DNA of 64,000 nucleotides from Nibrella saemangeumensis. Its GTDB lineage: Bacteria; Bacteroidota; Bacteroidia; Cytophagales; Spirosomataceae. Of the stretch, positions 1 to 9,560 are shown one piece after another. The position numbers were made by a program, and so were the translations under genes. Every line of letters starts with the position of its first letter. Positions within the stretch are counted from its first letter, which is position 1. The stretch spans positions 120,011-184,010 of the forward strand of contig NZ_BAABHD010000027.1 of assembly GCF_039541915.1 (NCBI RefSeq), in the 5' to 3' direction. The notes under the pieces were generated by a model. That model did no database searches. It worked only from the letters and a program-made list of their open reading frames with translations, and was not told the origin of the DNA.

Positions 1-892
1 GTCCACCCAGGTTACGGGCAATAAAAATCAGGCCCAGCAAACTCAGGATGATAATGTGACCCGCCGTAATGTTGGCAAACAACCGGACCATCAGCGAGAA
101 AGGCTTCATCAGAACGCCTACTATCTCTACCGGAATCATGATCGGCAGCAGTGCGATGGGTACCCCCGTTGGTTTAACAAGGTGCATCCAGTAATCTTTA
201 TTGGCGCTGAAATTGACAATCAACGCGGTGATGACTGCCAGGGAAAGGGTAATGGCAATGTTGCCGGTTACGTTGGCACCACCGGGCAGCAGACCCAGCA
301 GGTTATTGACCAGGATAAAAAAGAACAGCGTGAGCAGATAAGGCAGGTACCGTTCGTATTTCGGACCCAGGTTCGGCCGGGCAATTTCGTCCCGCACAAA
401 TAGGATGATCGGCTCCAGGAACGACTGCAGGCCTTTCGGCGCGCGTCCCTTGTTTTTCTCATATCCGTTCCGGACCGAGAAGAACACCAGCAGCAGGATC
501 AGCGCACTCAGCAGCAGCGACGCTACGTTCTTGGTAATCGAGAAATCGTAGACTTTTACGCTTTCATCAGCCTTACCATCGGTACCGGCGCGGTAGATGT
601 GACCATGATCCTGGATGTACCCATTGTGCGCATTATCACCATGGAAATTGGCCGAAGAAAATACCTCCACACCCCGGTCCTGGGTATACAGAATAACCGG
701 CAGCGGGATGATCAGGCCGTGAGCGAGTTCCCATTCGTGGGCGTCTTTAATGTGGTGCATAATCATCTCACCAACATTGAAATCTTTGCCTTCGGCGCCT
801 TCTTCGTGGGGGTCTTCGGCCTGTACCGCAGCAAACGTGCTCATAACCAGGGCAGAAGCGAGGAGAAACTTATGAAACAACGAGCGAATCAT
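1..892 (-). CDS. atpB: F0F1 ATP synthase subunit a, 3' end cut by window edge
   Basis: This is the proton-channel subunit of the membrane F0 sector. The frame reads from ATG at 892 down to base 1 without a stop, giving 297 codons, so the C-terminus lies outside the window. The first 25 residues look like a signal peptide, followed by a His/Glu-rich periplasmic stretch and several hydrophobic helices. The conserved segment MVRLFANITAGH, with the channel arginine near residue 270, is intact. The long N-terminal extension is common in Bacteroidota atpB. It is the third gene of a minus-strand operon behind the AtpZ-like and 4-TM proteins. Confidence 0.95.
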   Translation of the reverse strand, partial: MIRSLFHKFLLASALVMSTFAAVQAEDPHEEGAEGKDFNVGEMIMHHIKDAHEWELAHGLIIPLPVILYTQDRGVEVFSSANFHGDNAHNGYIQDHGHIYRAGTDGKADESVKVYDFSITKNVASLLLSALILLLVFFSVRNGYEKNKGRAPKGLQSFLEPIILFVRDEIARPNLGPKYERYLPYLLTLFFFILVNNLLGLLPGGANVTGNIAITLSLAVITALIVNFSANKDYWMHLVKPTGVPIALLPIMIPVEIVGVLMKPFSLMVRLFANITAGHIIILSLLGLIFIARNLGG

Positions 893-911
893 ATGAAATT
901 GGGGTGCGGTC

Positions 912-1274
912 TTACAAATCGCGTCGCAAGTTACGACTCAAACCGTATATTTCAAAACCCGTGTAACATATATATAGTACAAGAAAGGTAACGACAAAGA
1001 GCTGTTTCTGCTCCACCTGCCGGTATAAGTAGAAGGCAACAAAGGCAATACTGAGCAACAGCCGCACTACGATAGATGCCATGTAAAACTGGACGAATTT
1101 CTCGCGTTTGTTCTGAAAACCAGTCTCCATCAGCCGGTGCAGCAGGAACGAAACACTCAGAAAAAAGAGAAGGATTATCTTCCAGGCCGGATGCACCCAC
1201 CGGGCCTGCATAAAATATTCGGCTGCGAAAAATACAATTGCCAGGACCGCCGTAAACAGGACACTTCGCCACAT
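912..1274 (-). CDS. Small 4-TM protein of the ATP synthase operon (subunit I-like)
   Basis: This 120-residue protein has four hydrophobic segments (about residues 4-22, 32-48, 67-85 and 91-110) and a basic C-terminus. I start it at ATG 1274 (MWRSVLF) because longer in-frame starts run through the upstream gene. It sits 4 bases after the AtpZ-like gene and 19 bases before atpB, the position where Bacteroidota keep a poorly conserved ATP synthase I-type protein. Such proteins are thought to help c-ring or F0 assembly. The function is inferred from position and topology only; no catalytic motif is visible. Confidence 0.72.
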   Translation of the reverse strand: MWRSVLFTAVLAIVFFAAEYFMQARWVHPAWKIILLFFLSVSFLLHRLMETGFQNKREKFVQFYMASIVVRLLLSIAFVAFYLYRQVEQKQLFVVTFLVLYICYTGFEIYGLSRNLRRDL

Positions 1275-1278
1275 AGGG

Positions 1279-1539
1279 TCAGGGCTGTTTGGGTAGTTGG
1301 CGGATAAACAGATACAGCGATGCACCGATGGAGGTAAGCGACAGGATGATGGTCCAGATCGGATTTTCATTACCCTGCCATTCGTCCAGCTTCATTCCGC
1401 CCCAGACACCCAGGCCAATGGTACCAAGCATCTGAAAGGCGATACTGCTGTAACGGGCGTACATCGACGTTTTGTCGCGGGCATCATCAAACTTATCTTT
1501 ATAGTTTTTATTCTCCTGATTACTAGGTTCCTCAGCCAT
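1279..1539 (-). CDS. AtpZ/AtpI family protein
   Basis: This 86-residue protein has a charged N-terminal 25 residues and two transmembrane segments (about 32-50 and 62-80), the second preceded by KLDEWQGNENPIW. Length and topology fit the AtpZ/AtpI family, small membrane proteins encoded at the head of atp operons and linked to c-ring assembly or Mg2+/Ca2+ transport. It is the first gene of the operon, diverging from the TPR lipoprotein gene to its right, so the 160-bp gap at 1540-1709 should hold its promoter. I found no convincing TAnnTTTG box there. Confidence 0.8.
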   Translation of the reverse strand: MAEEPSNQENKNYKDKFDDARDKTSMYARYSSIAFQMLGTIGLGVWGGMKLDEWQGNENPIWTIILSLTSIGASLYLFIRQLPKQP

Positions 1540-1709
1540 GCAACGAAGGGATTATCTGGTAGTTTTCCGTAAAAATCACTAATTTAGCATAATTTCAATA
1601 CGGGATGCCGGGCCAAAAACGTTTATGTTAAGGCGTTGCGAAGGTACTGCCCCAGCGGTAGGTTACCAAGCCGTAGCGGCACAATCCATCCGAACCAATG
1701 CGAGGTACA

Positions 1710-3950
1710 ATGAATAAACGGGCAGGCCAAATGCTGGCGATGGCACTAGTCATGGCAGGCGTCTGCAATGGCTTGCTCTCCTGTTCGCAATACAGTAACA
1801 AGCCCATCAGTAAAGCTTATCATAACCTGACGGCCCATTATAATGCCTACGTTATTGCCAGGGACCGGCTGAAGGAAGCAGAAACGATCCTCTTTAAAAC
1901 CCGGCAGGAAAATTACAACCAGATTCTCCCAATCTATCTGCCCCTTGATTCCACGGTCAGCCAACCAGTGAAAGCCCAGCTGGATGACGCTATCAAGAAA
2001 GCCTCAATGATCGCGGAGCGGCACCAGAACAGCAAATGGCTCGACGACGGCTTTGTCATCATTGGTAAAGCCCGGCTCCATAAGCAGCAGCTTGATGACG
2101 CCATGGAGGTATTCAAATACGTCAATACCCGAGGCACCGATGAAAACGATAAACACCAGGCCCTGATTGGTCTGATGCGAGCTTATGTCGAGACCGGCGA
2201 TTACGGAAACGGTCTGAACGTGGCCGAATACCTGCGGGCGCAGCCGCTTACCAAAGCCAATACCCGCGACTATTACCTGACCAAAGCCTACCTCCATCAG
2301 AAGAAAGGCGAATACGCTGTGGCTGCGGCCATCCTGGACGCTACCTTCCCGATGCTGAAGAAAGGCGAAAGCACCGCCCGGCTCCACCTGATTGCGGGTC
2401 AGCTCTACGATGTAATCGGACAATCCGCTAAAGCCTCGGAGCATTTTGCCTCCGTACTGCAATCCCGGCCTACTTACGACCAGTCGTTCTACGCCAATAT
2501 CTACCTGGTGCAAAGTCAGGGCCTGACCAGCGACGGCAAACGGGCCGCTCAGGCAACGAATACGTTTAACCGAATGCTGGAAGACCGCAAAAACGCCGAC
2601 TTACAGGATAAGATTTATTACACAATGGGCCTGGTGGAAGCCCGTCGGGGGAATTACGACAAGGCCGTTGACTACTACCGCAAGTCGATCCAGACGACTA
2701 CCACCAACACCGCCCAGATCCCCTATACCTACCTGGAACTGGGAAAGTTGTATTTTGAGCATAAGAATGACTACGTCCGGGCGCGAATGTATTACGACAG
2801 CAGCCTGGCGCTGCTACCGGCGCAGGCTCCGCAATTTGCCGAGGTTGCCAACCGGAAGAAGGTGCTGGACGAGTATGTCGACTATTACACGACCATTCAG
2901 ACACAGGACAGCCTTCAGCGCCTGGCCCAGATGAATCCGGCTGCCCTGGATAAATTCCTCGATAACGTCATTGCCCAGCGCGAGCAGCAAAGTCGCACGC
3001 AGGCCGCCCTGGCCCAACAGGCGGCCAACCGTCCGTCGAATGCCAACAACGCGCTGGCCACCACGTCCGATCTGCAACCGAATGAGCGGTGGTATCTGTA
3101 CAATCCGGTGCGGCTCTCGCAGGGCCGTCAGGAGTTTACGCAGCGCTGGGGTAATCGGCCGCTGGAAGACAACTGGCGCCGGAGTACTAAAGAAGCATCA
3201 GCAGCCCTGGCTGGTGATAATAACCCCCTCACGGGTGCAAATCCCGCCAATGCGGTTAACCCAGTTCCGGCTATAACGGCCAATCCCGCCACCGATGGAG
3301 TCGCCGGAGGACAGGGCGCGGCTGCCAGAACACAGCGAGATGCCTTATACGCGCAGATTCCGCTCACGCGGGAAGCGATGGAGCAATCGAAGTTCCGAAT
3401 GGAAAACGCGTACTATGGCTTGGGAAAACTCTACAAGTTTCAACTAAACCAGCCGGCCGACGCCATCAGCACGTTTGAGCAGATGCTGACCCGCTTCCCG
3501 AATTCAGGCTACAAACCCGAAGTGTATTACCTGCTTCACCTGTCCAATGAACAGGCTGGCCGGACATCAGGCTGGAAAGAAAAACTGCTGGCCGAGTTCC
3601 CGAATTCATCGTACGCCCGGCTGGCGGGTCGCTCGGCGGAGGGTACCCCATCGGCTAATTCGGAGATAAAGGCGCAGCAGGTGTATACCGATGCGTACGC
3701 GCAGTACAAAGCCGGAAATTATCCGGAATCGCTTTCGCAGGTTCAGAGCGCCCTGGCTACCTTTGCCGGTAGCCATGTAGAAGATAAGTTGGCGCTGTTG
3801 CGCGTAATGCTGATTGGCCGCGTAGACGGTGCTGATGCGTACCGGCAGGCGCTGTCGGAGTTTATTCGTGATTACCCGGCCAGTTCGCTGGTGCCTCATG
3901 TAAAGGAGTTGCAGGCGGCCGCCGACGGGCCAACCGCCAAGCGGAGATAA
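1710..3950 (+). CDS. TPR-rich lipoprotein, PorW/SprE-like (type IX secretion)
   Basis: The protein has 746 residues from ATG 1710; an in-frame ATG at 1698 would add four. It begins with a lipoprotein signal ending in LLSC (Cys25) and continues with repeated TPR-type helices. The N-terminal SKAYHNLTAHYNAY and SKWLDDGFVIIGKA segments match the PorW/SprE family, periplasm-facing lipoproteins that support type IX secretion and gliding. A Ala/Asn/Pro-rich linker (about residues 420-540) separates two TPR regions. The core T9SS genes lie 6-14 kb to the right on the other strand. Family assignment is from memory of these motifs. Confidence 0.8.
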   Translation: MNKRAGQMLAMALVMAGVCNGLLSCSQYSNKPISKAYHNLTAHYNAYVIARDRLKEAETILFKTRQENYNQILPIYLPLDSTVSQPVKAQLDDAIKKASMIAERHQNSKWLDDGFVIIGKARLHKQQLDDAMEVFKYVNTRGTDENDKHQALIGLMRAYVETGDYGNGLNVAEYLRAQPLTKANTRDYYLTKAYLHQKKGEYAVAAAILDATFPMLKKGESTARLHLIAGQLYDVIGQSAKASEHFASVLQSRPTYDQSFYANIYLVQSQGLTSDGKRAAQATNTFNRMLEDRKNADLQDKIYYTMGLVEARRGNYDKAVDYYRKSIQTTTTNTAQIPYTYLELGKLYFEHKNDYVRARMYYDSSLALLPAQAPQFAEVANRKKVLDEYVDYYTTIQTQDSLQRLAQMNPAALDKFLDNVIAQREQQSRTQAALAQQAANRPSNANNALATTSDLQPNERWYLYNPVRLSQGRQEFTQRWGNRPLEDNWRRSTKEASAALAGDNNPLTGANPANAVNPVPAITANPATDGVAGGQGAAARTQRDALYAQIPLTREAMEQSKFRMENAYYGLGKLYKFQLNQPADAISTFEQMLTRFPNSGYKPEVYYLLHLSNEQAGRTSGWKEKLLAEFPNSSYARLAGRSAEGTPSANSEIKAQQVYTDAYAQYKAGNYPESLSQVQSALATFAGSHVEDKLALLRVMLIGRVDGADAYRQALSEFIRDYPASSLVPHVKELQAAADGPTAKRR

Positions 3951-4044
3951 GCCGAAAAAACGTTTTTGTATACGAAGCGGTAAACACGGCCGGCTGCTTA
4001 CCGGCGGCCAAACGGTTACCCAACTATAAACTTGATCGTAAAGA

Positions 4045-6390
4045 ATGATTCAACTACAGCCTGGTCTGTACCGGAATGTCATCCGAAGTCTCTGGAGAGT
4101 TACCCTGGTTGCTATTACCCTGCTAATTTTTTATGTGGTGGCTGTCAGTTACAACTTTTTGTACCTGTTTGGCGGCATGCCGAGCCTGAAAGCCCTCGAA
4201 AACCCCCAAAGTGAATTAGCCTCGGAAGTCTACACCGAAGACGGACAGCTCTTGGGAAAGTATTACCTGGAAAACCGGACGCCGGTGGAAATTACGCAGG
4301 TATCGCCCAACGTCATCTCTGCCCTGATTGCCACCGAAGATGCCCGGTTTGTGAAGCATTCCGGCATCGACCCCCGCTCGGTGTTCCGGGCGGCTTTTGG
4401 TTTTATGCTGGGCAGCAGTGGTTCCGGGGGTGGAAGTACCCTGACGCAGCAGGTAGCCAAAAACCTGTTCGAAACCCGTAGCGAGAAGTACAGGGGTGTC
4501 CTTGGCAATATTCCATTGATACGGACCGTCATTGCCAAAACGAAGGAGTGGATTCTGTCGGTCCAGCTTGAACGCAACTACACCAAACAGGAAATCATGA
4601 TGATGTACCTAAACACGGTGTCGTTTGGCAACAACACATTCGGTATTAAGACAGCAGCTAAAACCTACTTTAACAAAGAACCCTGGAAACTGGATATTGA
4701 AGAAGCTGCCCTGCTGGTAGGGATGCTGCAAAATCCGTCTAGGTTTAACCCGCGACTGTATGAAGAGCGGGCCCTGCAACGCCGTAACGTAGTGCTGGGC
4801 CAGATGCGCAAATACAAGTTTCTCAACGACGAGCAGTTTGCACTCTTCCGGCAGAAGCCCATCAAGCTGGATTTCAGCATTGAAAACCATAATACGGGTA
4901 TGGCGGCTTACTTCCGGGCGGTTATCAAGGATGATCTGATCAAGTGGGTGGATGAATACAACGAGAACAACCCGAACGCCGAATTGGACCTCAACACCAG
5001 TGGACTGAAAATCTATACCACGATCGACTCCCGTCTGCAGGCCTACGCCGAGGCTGCGGTGATGGAACACATGCGGACGCAACAGCGCCTGTTTTACGAG
5101 CATTGGCGCGGCCGCAATCCATGGGTATTCAAAGACAAAAACGGCAACTGGAAAGAACTACCGAATTTTATTGAGCAGGTAGCCCGCCGGACCCCCCGGT
5201 ATGCGCAACTGAAGAAAGAGTTTGGCAAGGATGAACAGGCTATCTGGCGGGAGATGCGAAAGCGTAACAAAATGAAAGTATTTGTTTACGGGGGCCCGCG
5301 TAATGAGAAAGATACGACCATGAGCTCTCTGGACTCAATCCGGTACTATAAGCGTTTGCTGAGTACTGGATTTTTGTCGATGGACCCCAACACCGGCTAT
5401 GTGAAGGCCTGGGTAGGTGGTGTAAACTTCAAGCACATGAAGTTTGACCACGTTCGTCAGGGACGCCGGCAGCCCGGCTCTACCTTTAAGCCATTCCTGT
5501 ACCTGGCCGCATTGGATAAGAACTTTATGACCCCCTGTGACCGCCTGACCGACCAACCGGTTACCTTCGCGCATGGGGAGGATAATAACGGCGGCCCATC
5601 CTGGACTCCCCAAAACTCAACCGGTCGATATAGCTACCGGGATTTGTCATTGAGGGAGGCTTTAGGGCAGTCTATTAACTCCATTAGTGCGCAGTTGATC
5701 AAGAAGACAAAGGCCCGGTCCGTTGTTGAATACGCTCGTAAATTAGGTATCGAAAGCGACCTGCCGGAGAACCCGACGCTAAGCCTGGGAACGGGTGAAG
5801 TTTCCGTCTATGAAATGGTAGCGGCCTACTGTGCTTTTGTCAACGGCGGGCATCGGGTAAAACCGCTGACGATTCTGCGCATCACCGACAAGAACGGAAA
5901 CATCCTGAAAACCTTTTCGCTGGAAGCCAATCAGGTCATCAGCGCCGATAAGGCTTACGAAATGCTGTATCTGATGCGTGGTGCGGTCGAAGAAGGTAAT
6001 GGCACAGCCGCCCGGCTCCGCTTTATGTATAAACTCCTGGAAGGCGGTAACCAGATTGCGGCCAAAACGGGCACTACCTCAAGCTACTCCGATGGCTGGT
6101 TTATGGGTATGACCCAACACCTGGTATCGGGTCTGTGGGTCGGTGGCGATGATCGCAGTATCCACTTCCGGAGCATCGAGTTTGGTCAGGGAGCCCGCCT
6201 GGCCATGCCGGCCTGGGCGCTGTACATGAAGAAGGTGTACGCCGATCCCAGTCTGCCACGTTATAAACCGGAGCCTTTCCGCAAACCCAACAATTTTCAG
6301 ATTGATTGCGGAGGCTACTACATCGATTCAACCCAAAAATATACGCCACCTAAGGTGGTGCCGACGGAAGAAGAGGAAATTTTAAACTAG
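4045..6390 (+). CDS. Bifunctional penicillin-binding protein 1A
   Basis: This inner-membrane peptidoglycan synthase has 781 residues. One TM anchor (about residues 15-40) is followed by a GT51 glycosyltransferase domain with EDARFVKHSGID (Glu near residue 98) and GGSTLTQQVAKN. The transpeptidase domain carries all three catalytic motifs: STFK with Ser479, SIN at 543-545 and KTGT at 674-677. The length is usual for class A PBPs. It is co-directional with the upstream lipoprotein gene across a 94-bp gap. The tail after the last domain is short and acidic. Confidence 0.96.
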   Translation: MIQLQPGLYRNVIRSLWRVTLVAITLLIFYVVAVSYNFLYLFGGMPSLKALENPQSELASEVYTEDGQLLGKYYLENRTPVEITQVSPNVISALIATEDARFVKHSGIDPRSVFRAAFGFMLGSSGSGGGSTLTQQVAKNLFETRSEKYRGVLGNIPLIRTVIAKTKEWILSVQLERNYTKQEIMMMYLNTVSFGNNTFGIKTAAKTYFNKEPWKLDIEEAALLVGMLQNPSRFNPRLYEERALQRRNVVLGQMRKYKFLNDEQFALFRQKPIKLDFSIENHNTGMAAYFRAVIKDDLIKWVDEYNENNPNAELDLNTSGLKIYTTIDSRLQAYAEAAVMEHMRTQQRLFYEHWRGRNPWVFKDKNGNWKELPNFIEQVARRTPRYAQLKKEFGKDEQAIWREMRKRNKMKVFVYGGPRNEKDTTMSSLDSIRYYKRLLSTGFLSMDPNTGYVKAWVGGVNFKHMKFDHVRQGRRQPGSTFKPFLYLAALDKNFMTPCDRLTDQPVTFAHGEDNNGGPSWTPQNSTGRYSYRDLSLREALGQSINSISAQLIKKTKARSVVEYARKLGIESDLPENPTLSLGTGEVSVYEMVAAYCAFVNGGHRVKPLTILRITDKNGNILKTFSLEANQVISADKAYEMLYLMRGAVEEGNGTAARLRFMYKLLEGGNQIAAKTGTTSSYSDGWFMGMTQHLVSGLWVGGDDRSIHFRSIEFGQGARLAMPAWALYMKKVYADPSLPRYKPEPFRKPNNFQIDCGGYYIDSTQKYTPPKVVPTEEEEILN

Positions 6391-6486
6391 TAGGCTGTAC
6401 TCAGTAGGCAGTTGGCAGATTGGGTTGAGCTAACCTCTTTGTTTGCCTATTGCTAACTGCACACTGCCTACTGCACACTGCCCACT
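6391..6486. repeat. Heptad quasi-repeat array in two inverted arms, glxK leader
   Basis: The whole gap between the PBP1A and glycerate kinase genes is made of related 7-mers. Read on the minus strand the right part is CAGTGTG, CAGTAGG, CAGTGTG, CAGTTAG, CAATAGG in succession. The left arm on the plus strand is CAGTAGG, CAGTTGG, CAG. The two arms can pair imperfectly around a spacer near 6424-6445. The array runs to within one base of the glycerate kinase ATG at 6487. A similar CAGTNNN array occurs inside dnaX at 45029-45063. Confidence 0.75.
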
Positions 6487-7617
6487 ATGAAACTCCTCCT
6501 CGCTCCCGATAAATTTCGTGGCTCCCTGACCGCCCGGCAGGTATGCGATGCTATGACCGAAGGCATCCGGCTGGTTAAGCCTGACGCAGAAATAGTAGCG
6601 CTACCACTAGCCGACGGTGGAGAAGGAACGGCTGAGGTACTGACCGACGCGACAAACGGCCACTGGCATACCGTTCCGGTGCTTGATCCGCTCGGCCGGA
6701 GTATTCAGGCTGGGTTCGGTGTTTCGGCCGATGGGCAAACGGCGTTCGTTGAAATGGCGCAGGCGTCGGGCTTAAGACTGCTGGACCGGTCTGAGTACAA
6801 CCCGATGCAGACCAGTACATTCGGTACGGGGCAGCTGATTCAGCAGGCGGTGGCGATGGGTGTCCAACATATCGTGCTGGGTATCGGCGGCAGCGCGACA
6901 AATGACGCGGGCATCGGGCTGGCCGCAGCGCTGGGATGGCAATTCCTCGATCAGCATGGACAAACGCTTACTCCTTGCGGTGCTGCTTTACAGCAGATTC
7001 GATCCATTAAAGCACCCATATCGTCTCTCTTACCCGACAATTTGACGGTGTCGGTCGCCTGCGATGTCACCAATCCGCTATACGGGCCTAATGGAGCAGC
7101 CGCCATCTATGGACCGCAAAAAGGGGCATCTCCGGCAATCGTAGCTGAGTTGGATGCCGGTCTGCACCACTTCGCGGAGGTAATAAAGCAGCAGTTTGGC
7201 ACAGACCTGGCGCAGGTCCCCGGCGCCGGCGCTGCGGGAGGCTTAGGGGCCGGCGCCTTATTTTTCCTGAATGCTGAACTGAAAGAAGGTGTTCGCCTGA
7301 TCATGCACGAGGTACAGTTTGACCAGCATCTCGCCGGCTCCCACCTGGTGCTGACCGGTGAGGGAAAAACCGACCGGCAAACGCTTCAGGGTAAACTGCT
7401 GAAAGGCATAGCCGACCGGGCCAACGCATCTGGTATACCCGTGGTAGCTTTGTGCGGTACGCTGGAACTAACACCCGAGGAAGTGGCCGCCACCGGGCTG
7501 ACAGCCGCTTTTTCTATCCTGAACCGGCCTCAACTGCTGGATGAGGCCCTTCAGCATGCCTACACCGATGTACGACAGGCAACCTTTCACATCTGCCGCT
7601 TGTTTTTACAACGGTAA
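6487..7617 (+). CDS. glxK: Glycerate kinase (GlxK/GarK family)
   Basis: This 376-residue enzyme phosphorylates D-glycerate with ATP, feeding glycolate/glyoxylate or serine breakdown products into glycolysis. The N-terminus MKLLLAPDKFRGSL, the PLADGGEGT segment near residue 42 and the GIGGSATNDAG loop near residue 130 are hallmarks of this family, as is LTGEGKTDRQT near residue 290. Length is typical. It stands alone between the PBP1A gene and uvrC, with a repeat array as its leader, so a separate promoter inside or before that array is possible. Confidence 0.93.
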   Translation: MKLLLAPDKFRGSLTARQVCDAMTEGIRLVKPDAEIVALPLADGGEGTAEVLTDATNGHWHTVPVLDPLGRSIQAGFGVSADGQTAFVEMAQASGLRLLDRSEYNPMQTSTFGTGQLIQQAVAMGVQHIVLGIGGSATNDAGIGLAAALGWQFLDQHGQTLTPCGAALQQIRSIKAPISSLLPDNLTVSVACDVTNPLYGPNGAAAIYGPQKGASPAIVAELDAGLHHFAEVIKQQFGTDLAQVPGAGAAGGLGAGALFFLNAELKEGVRLIMHEVQFDQHLAGSHLVLTGEGKTDRQTLQGKLLKGIADRANASGIPVVALCGTLELTPEEVAATGLTAAFSILNRPQLLDEALQHAYTDVRQATFHICRLFLQR

Positions 7618-7656
7618 CCTGCCCAGCTACTCGTTTCTGGTAGTTACTAGCCGCTT

Positions 7657-9471
7657 ATGTCTGAAGCATTCGACTATAAAAAGGAATTAGCCAAATTACC
7701 CGAAGAACCCGGCGTTTACCGGTACTTCAGTGCCGAGGGAGAAGTTATTTACGTCGGTAAAGCCAAAAACCTGAAAAACCGGGTTAGCAGCTACTTTACC
7801 AAATCCAGTCAGCACGACCGAAAAACGCTGCGGCTGGTCAGCCAGATCCGTAAGATTGAGTTCACCATTGTGCACACCGAGTTCGACGCGCTGCTGCTGG
7901 AGAACCAGCTCATTAAACGCTATCAGCCAAAGTACAACATTCTGCTGCGCGACGATAAAACCTACCCGTTTATCTGTGTTACCAACGAACGTTTTCCCAG
8001 GGTAATCACCACCCGACGCATCGATCGCAAGATGGGAACATTCTACGGCCCTTTCGCCAACCTGAGGCCAATGTATACAGTGCTGGAGATGTTCAGCCAA
8101 CTGTTTACTATCCGCACCTGCAACTATAACCTGAGCCCGGAGAATGTTGAAGCCGGCAAGTTTAAAGTTTGTCTGGAATACCATATCGGCAACTGCAAAG
8201 GCCCCTGCGAAGCCCGGCAATCAGAAGAAGACTATAATAAGGATATTGAACAGGTGCACTCCATTTTGAAAGGACACCTGGGACCGGTACAGAATTACTT
8301 TAAAGGCAAAATGGTAGAGGCTGCCCAGGAACTGGCCTTTGAGCAGGCCCAGCAGTATAAAGAGAAGCTTGATGTGCTGCAGCGCTTCCAGAGCAAATCA
8401 ACGGTCGTTAATCCCAAGATCGCCGATGCTGATGTCTTTACCATCGCGTCGGATGAATCGGCGGCTTATATCAATTTCATGAAGGTGGTCAACGGCACCA
8501 TTATTCAAACCCATACTGTAGAAGTAAAAAAGAAGTTGGATGAAACTGATGCCGACCTGTTGGCCATGCTGATTATTGAGTTCCGGGAGCAGTACGGCAG
8601 CGACGCCAGGGAGATTATTACCAATATCCCGCTTGATATGGATCTGAAGGCGGAAATCACGCTGCCCCAGATTGGTGATAAGAAGAAACTGCTGGATATG
8701 TCGATGAAAAACGTGCTGTACTTTCGACGCGAACGGGCTGAGCAAGCTAACGCCGAGGCTACTGCCAACGCCAGTAAAAAAGACCGGGTGCTGATCCGGC
8801 TCAAGCAGGATCTCCAGTTGAAGAATATTCCCCGCCGGATCGAGTGTTTTGATAACTCAAATATTCAGGGCACGAATCCGGTCTCGGCGATGGTCTGCTT
8901 TATTGATGGCAAACCGTCCAACAAAGACTATCGCCATTTCTCGATCAAAACCGTTATCGGACCAAATGATTTTGCCAGCATGCATGAGGTAGTTACCCGC
9001 CGGTACACACGCGTTCTGGAAGAAAACTCAGATCTGCCTGATCTAATCGTGATCGATGGCGGTAAAGGGCAACTTAGTGCCGCCTGTGATGCGCTGAAAG
9101 AACTAGACCTATACGGCAAAATCCCTATCATCGGCATTGCTAAGCGGCTAGAGGAAATTTACTTTCCAGAGGATAGTTTGCCGCTGTATATCGACAAAAA
9201 ATCAGAGTCCCTCAAATTAATCCAGCGTATCCGCGACGAAGCACACCGCTTTGCTATTACCTACCACCGCGATAAACGAAGCCGCAACAGCCTGATTAGC
9301 GAACTGGAAAACATTGAAGGCATTGGTAAGGTGACAGCCACTAAATTGCTAAAGTACTTTAAAGGGGTCAGAAAGATCCGCGAAGCGCCGTTGGAAGAAA
9401 TAGCCGAAGTGGTCGGCAGCGACAAGGCTCAGAAGATCAAGCAATACTTTGAAACGCTTGCCGCTCTATAA
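7657..9471 (+). CDS. uvrC: Excinuclease ABC subunit C
   Basis: UvrC makes both incisions in nucleotide excision repair with UvrA and UvrB. The 604-residue protein has the N-terminal GIY-YIG nuclease (EPGVYRYF and VIYVGKAKNLKNRV), a UvrB-interacting UVR region near residues 210-245, the RNase H-like second nuclease (ECFDNSNIQG and DLIVIDGGKGQL) and C-terminal helix-hairpin-helix motifs (IEGIGKVTATKLL). All expected parts are present and the length is normal. A strong terminator follows at 9517-9548. Confidence 0.97.
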   Translation: MSEAFDYKKELAKLPEEPGVYRYFSAEGEVIYVGKAKNLKNRVSSYFTKSSQHDRKTLRLVSQIRKIEFTIVHTEFDALLLENQLIKRYQPKYNILLRDDKTYPFICVTNERFPRVITTRRIDRKMGTFYGPFANLRPMYTVLEMFSQLFTIRTCNYNLSPENVEAGKFKVCLEYHIGNCKGPCEARQSEEDYNKDIEQVHSILKGHLGPVQNYFKGKMVEAAQELAFEQAQQYKEKLDVLQRFQSKSTVVNPKIADADVFTIASDESAAYINFMKVVNGTIIQTHTVEVKKKLDETDADLLAMLIIEFREQYGSDAREIITNIPLDMDLKAEITLPQIGDKKKLLDMSMKNVLYFRRERAEQANAEATANASKKDRVLIRLKQDLQLKNIPRRIECFDNSNIQGTNPVSAMVCFIDGKPSNKDYRHFSIKTVIGPNDFASMHEVVTRRYTRVLEENSDLPDLIVIDGGKGQLSAACDALKELDLYGKIPIIGIAKRLEEIYFPEDSLPLYIDKKSESLKLIQRIRDEAHRFAITYHRDKRSRNSLISELENIEGIGKVTATKLLKYFKGVRKIREAPLEEIAEVVGSDKAQKIKQYFETLAAL

Positions 9472-9516
9472 GCATTCGTTGTAAAACAGACTATCGGCGG
9501 CAAATTGATTATAAAT

Positions 9517-9548
9517 AAAAAAGGCAGCTTTAGGCTGCCTTTTTTATT
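9517..9548. terminator. Bidirectional intrinsic terminator between uvrC and gldN
   Basis: An 8-bp perfect stem (AAGGCAGC at 9521-9528 with GCTGCCTT at 9534-9541) has a 5-base loop. It is flanked by A residues on the left and T residues on the right, so it can end transcripts from both convergent genes. Confidence 0.92.
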
Positions 9549-9560
9549 TATTTTATGCTG

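Noticed and set aside
2004..2513. 169-codon antisense frame inside the PorW/SprE-like gene
   Set aside because: Overlaps a full TPR coding region and has no protein-like features.
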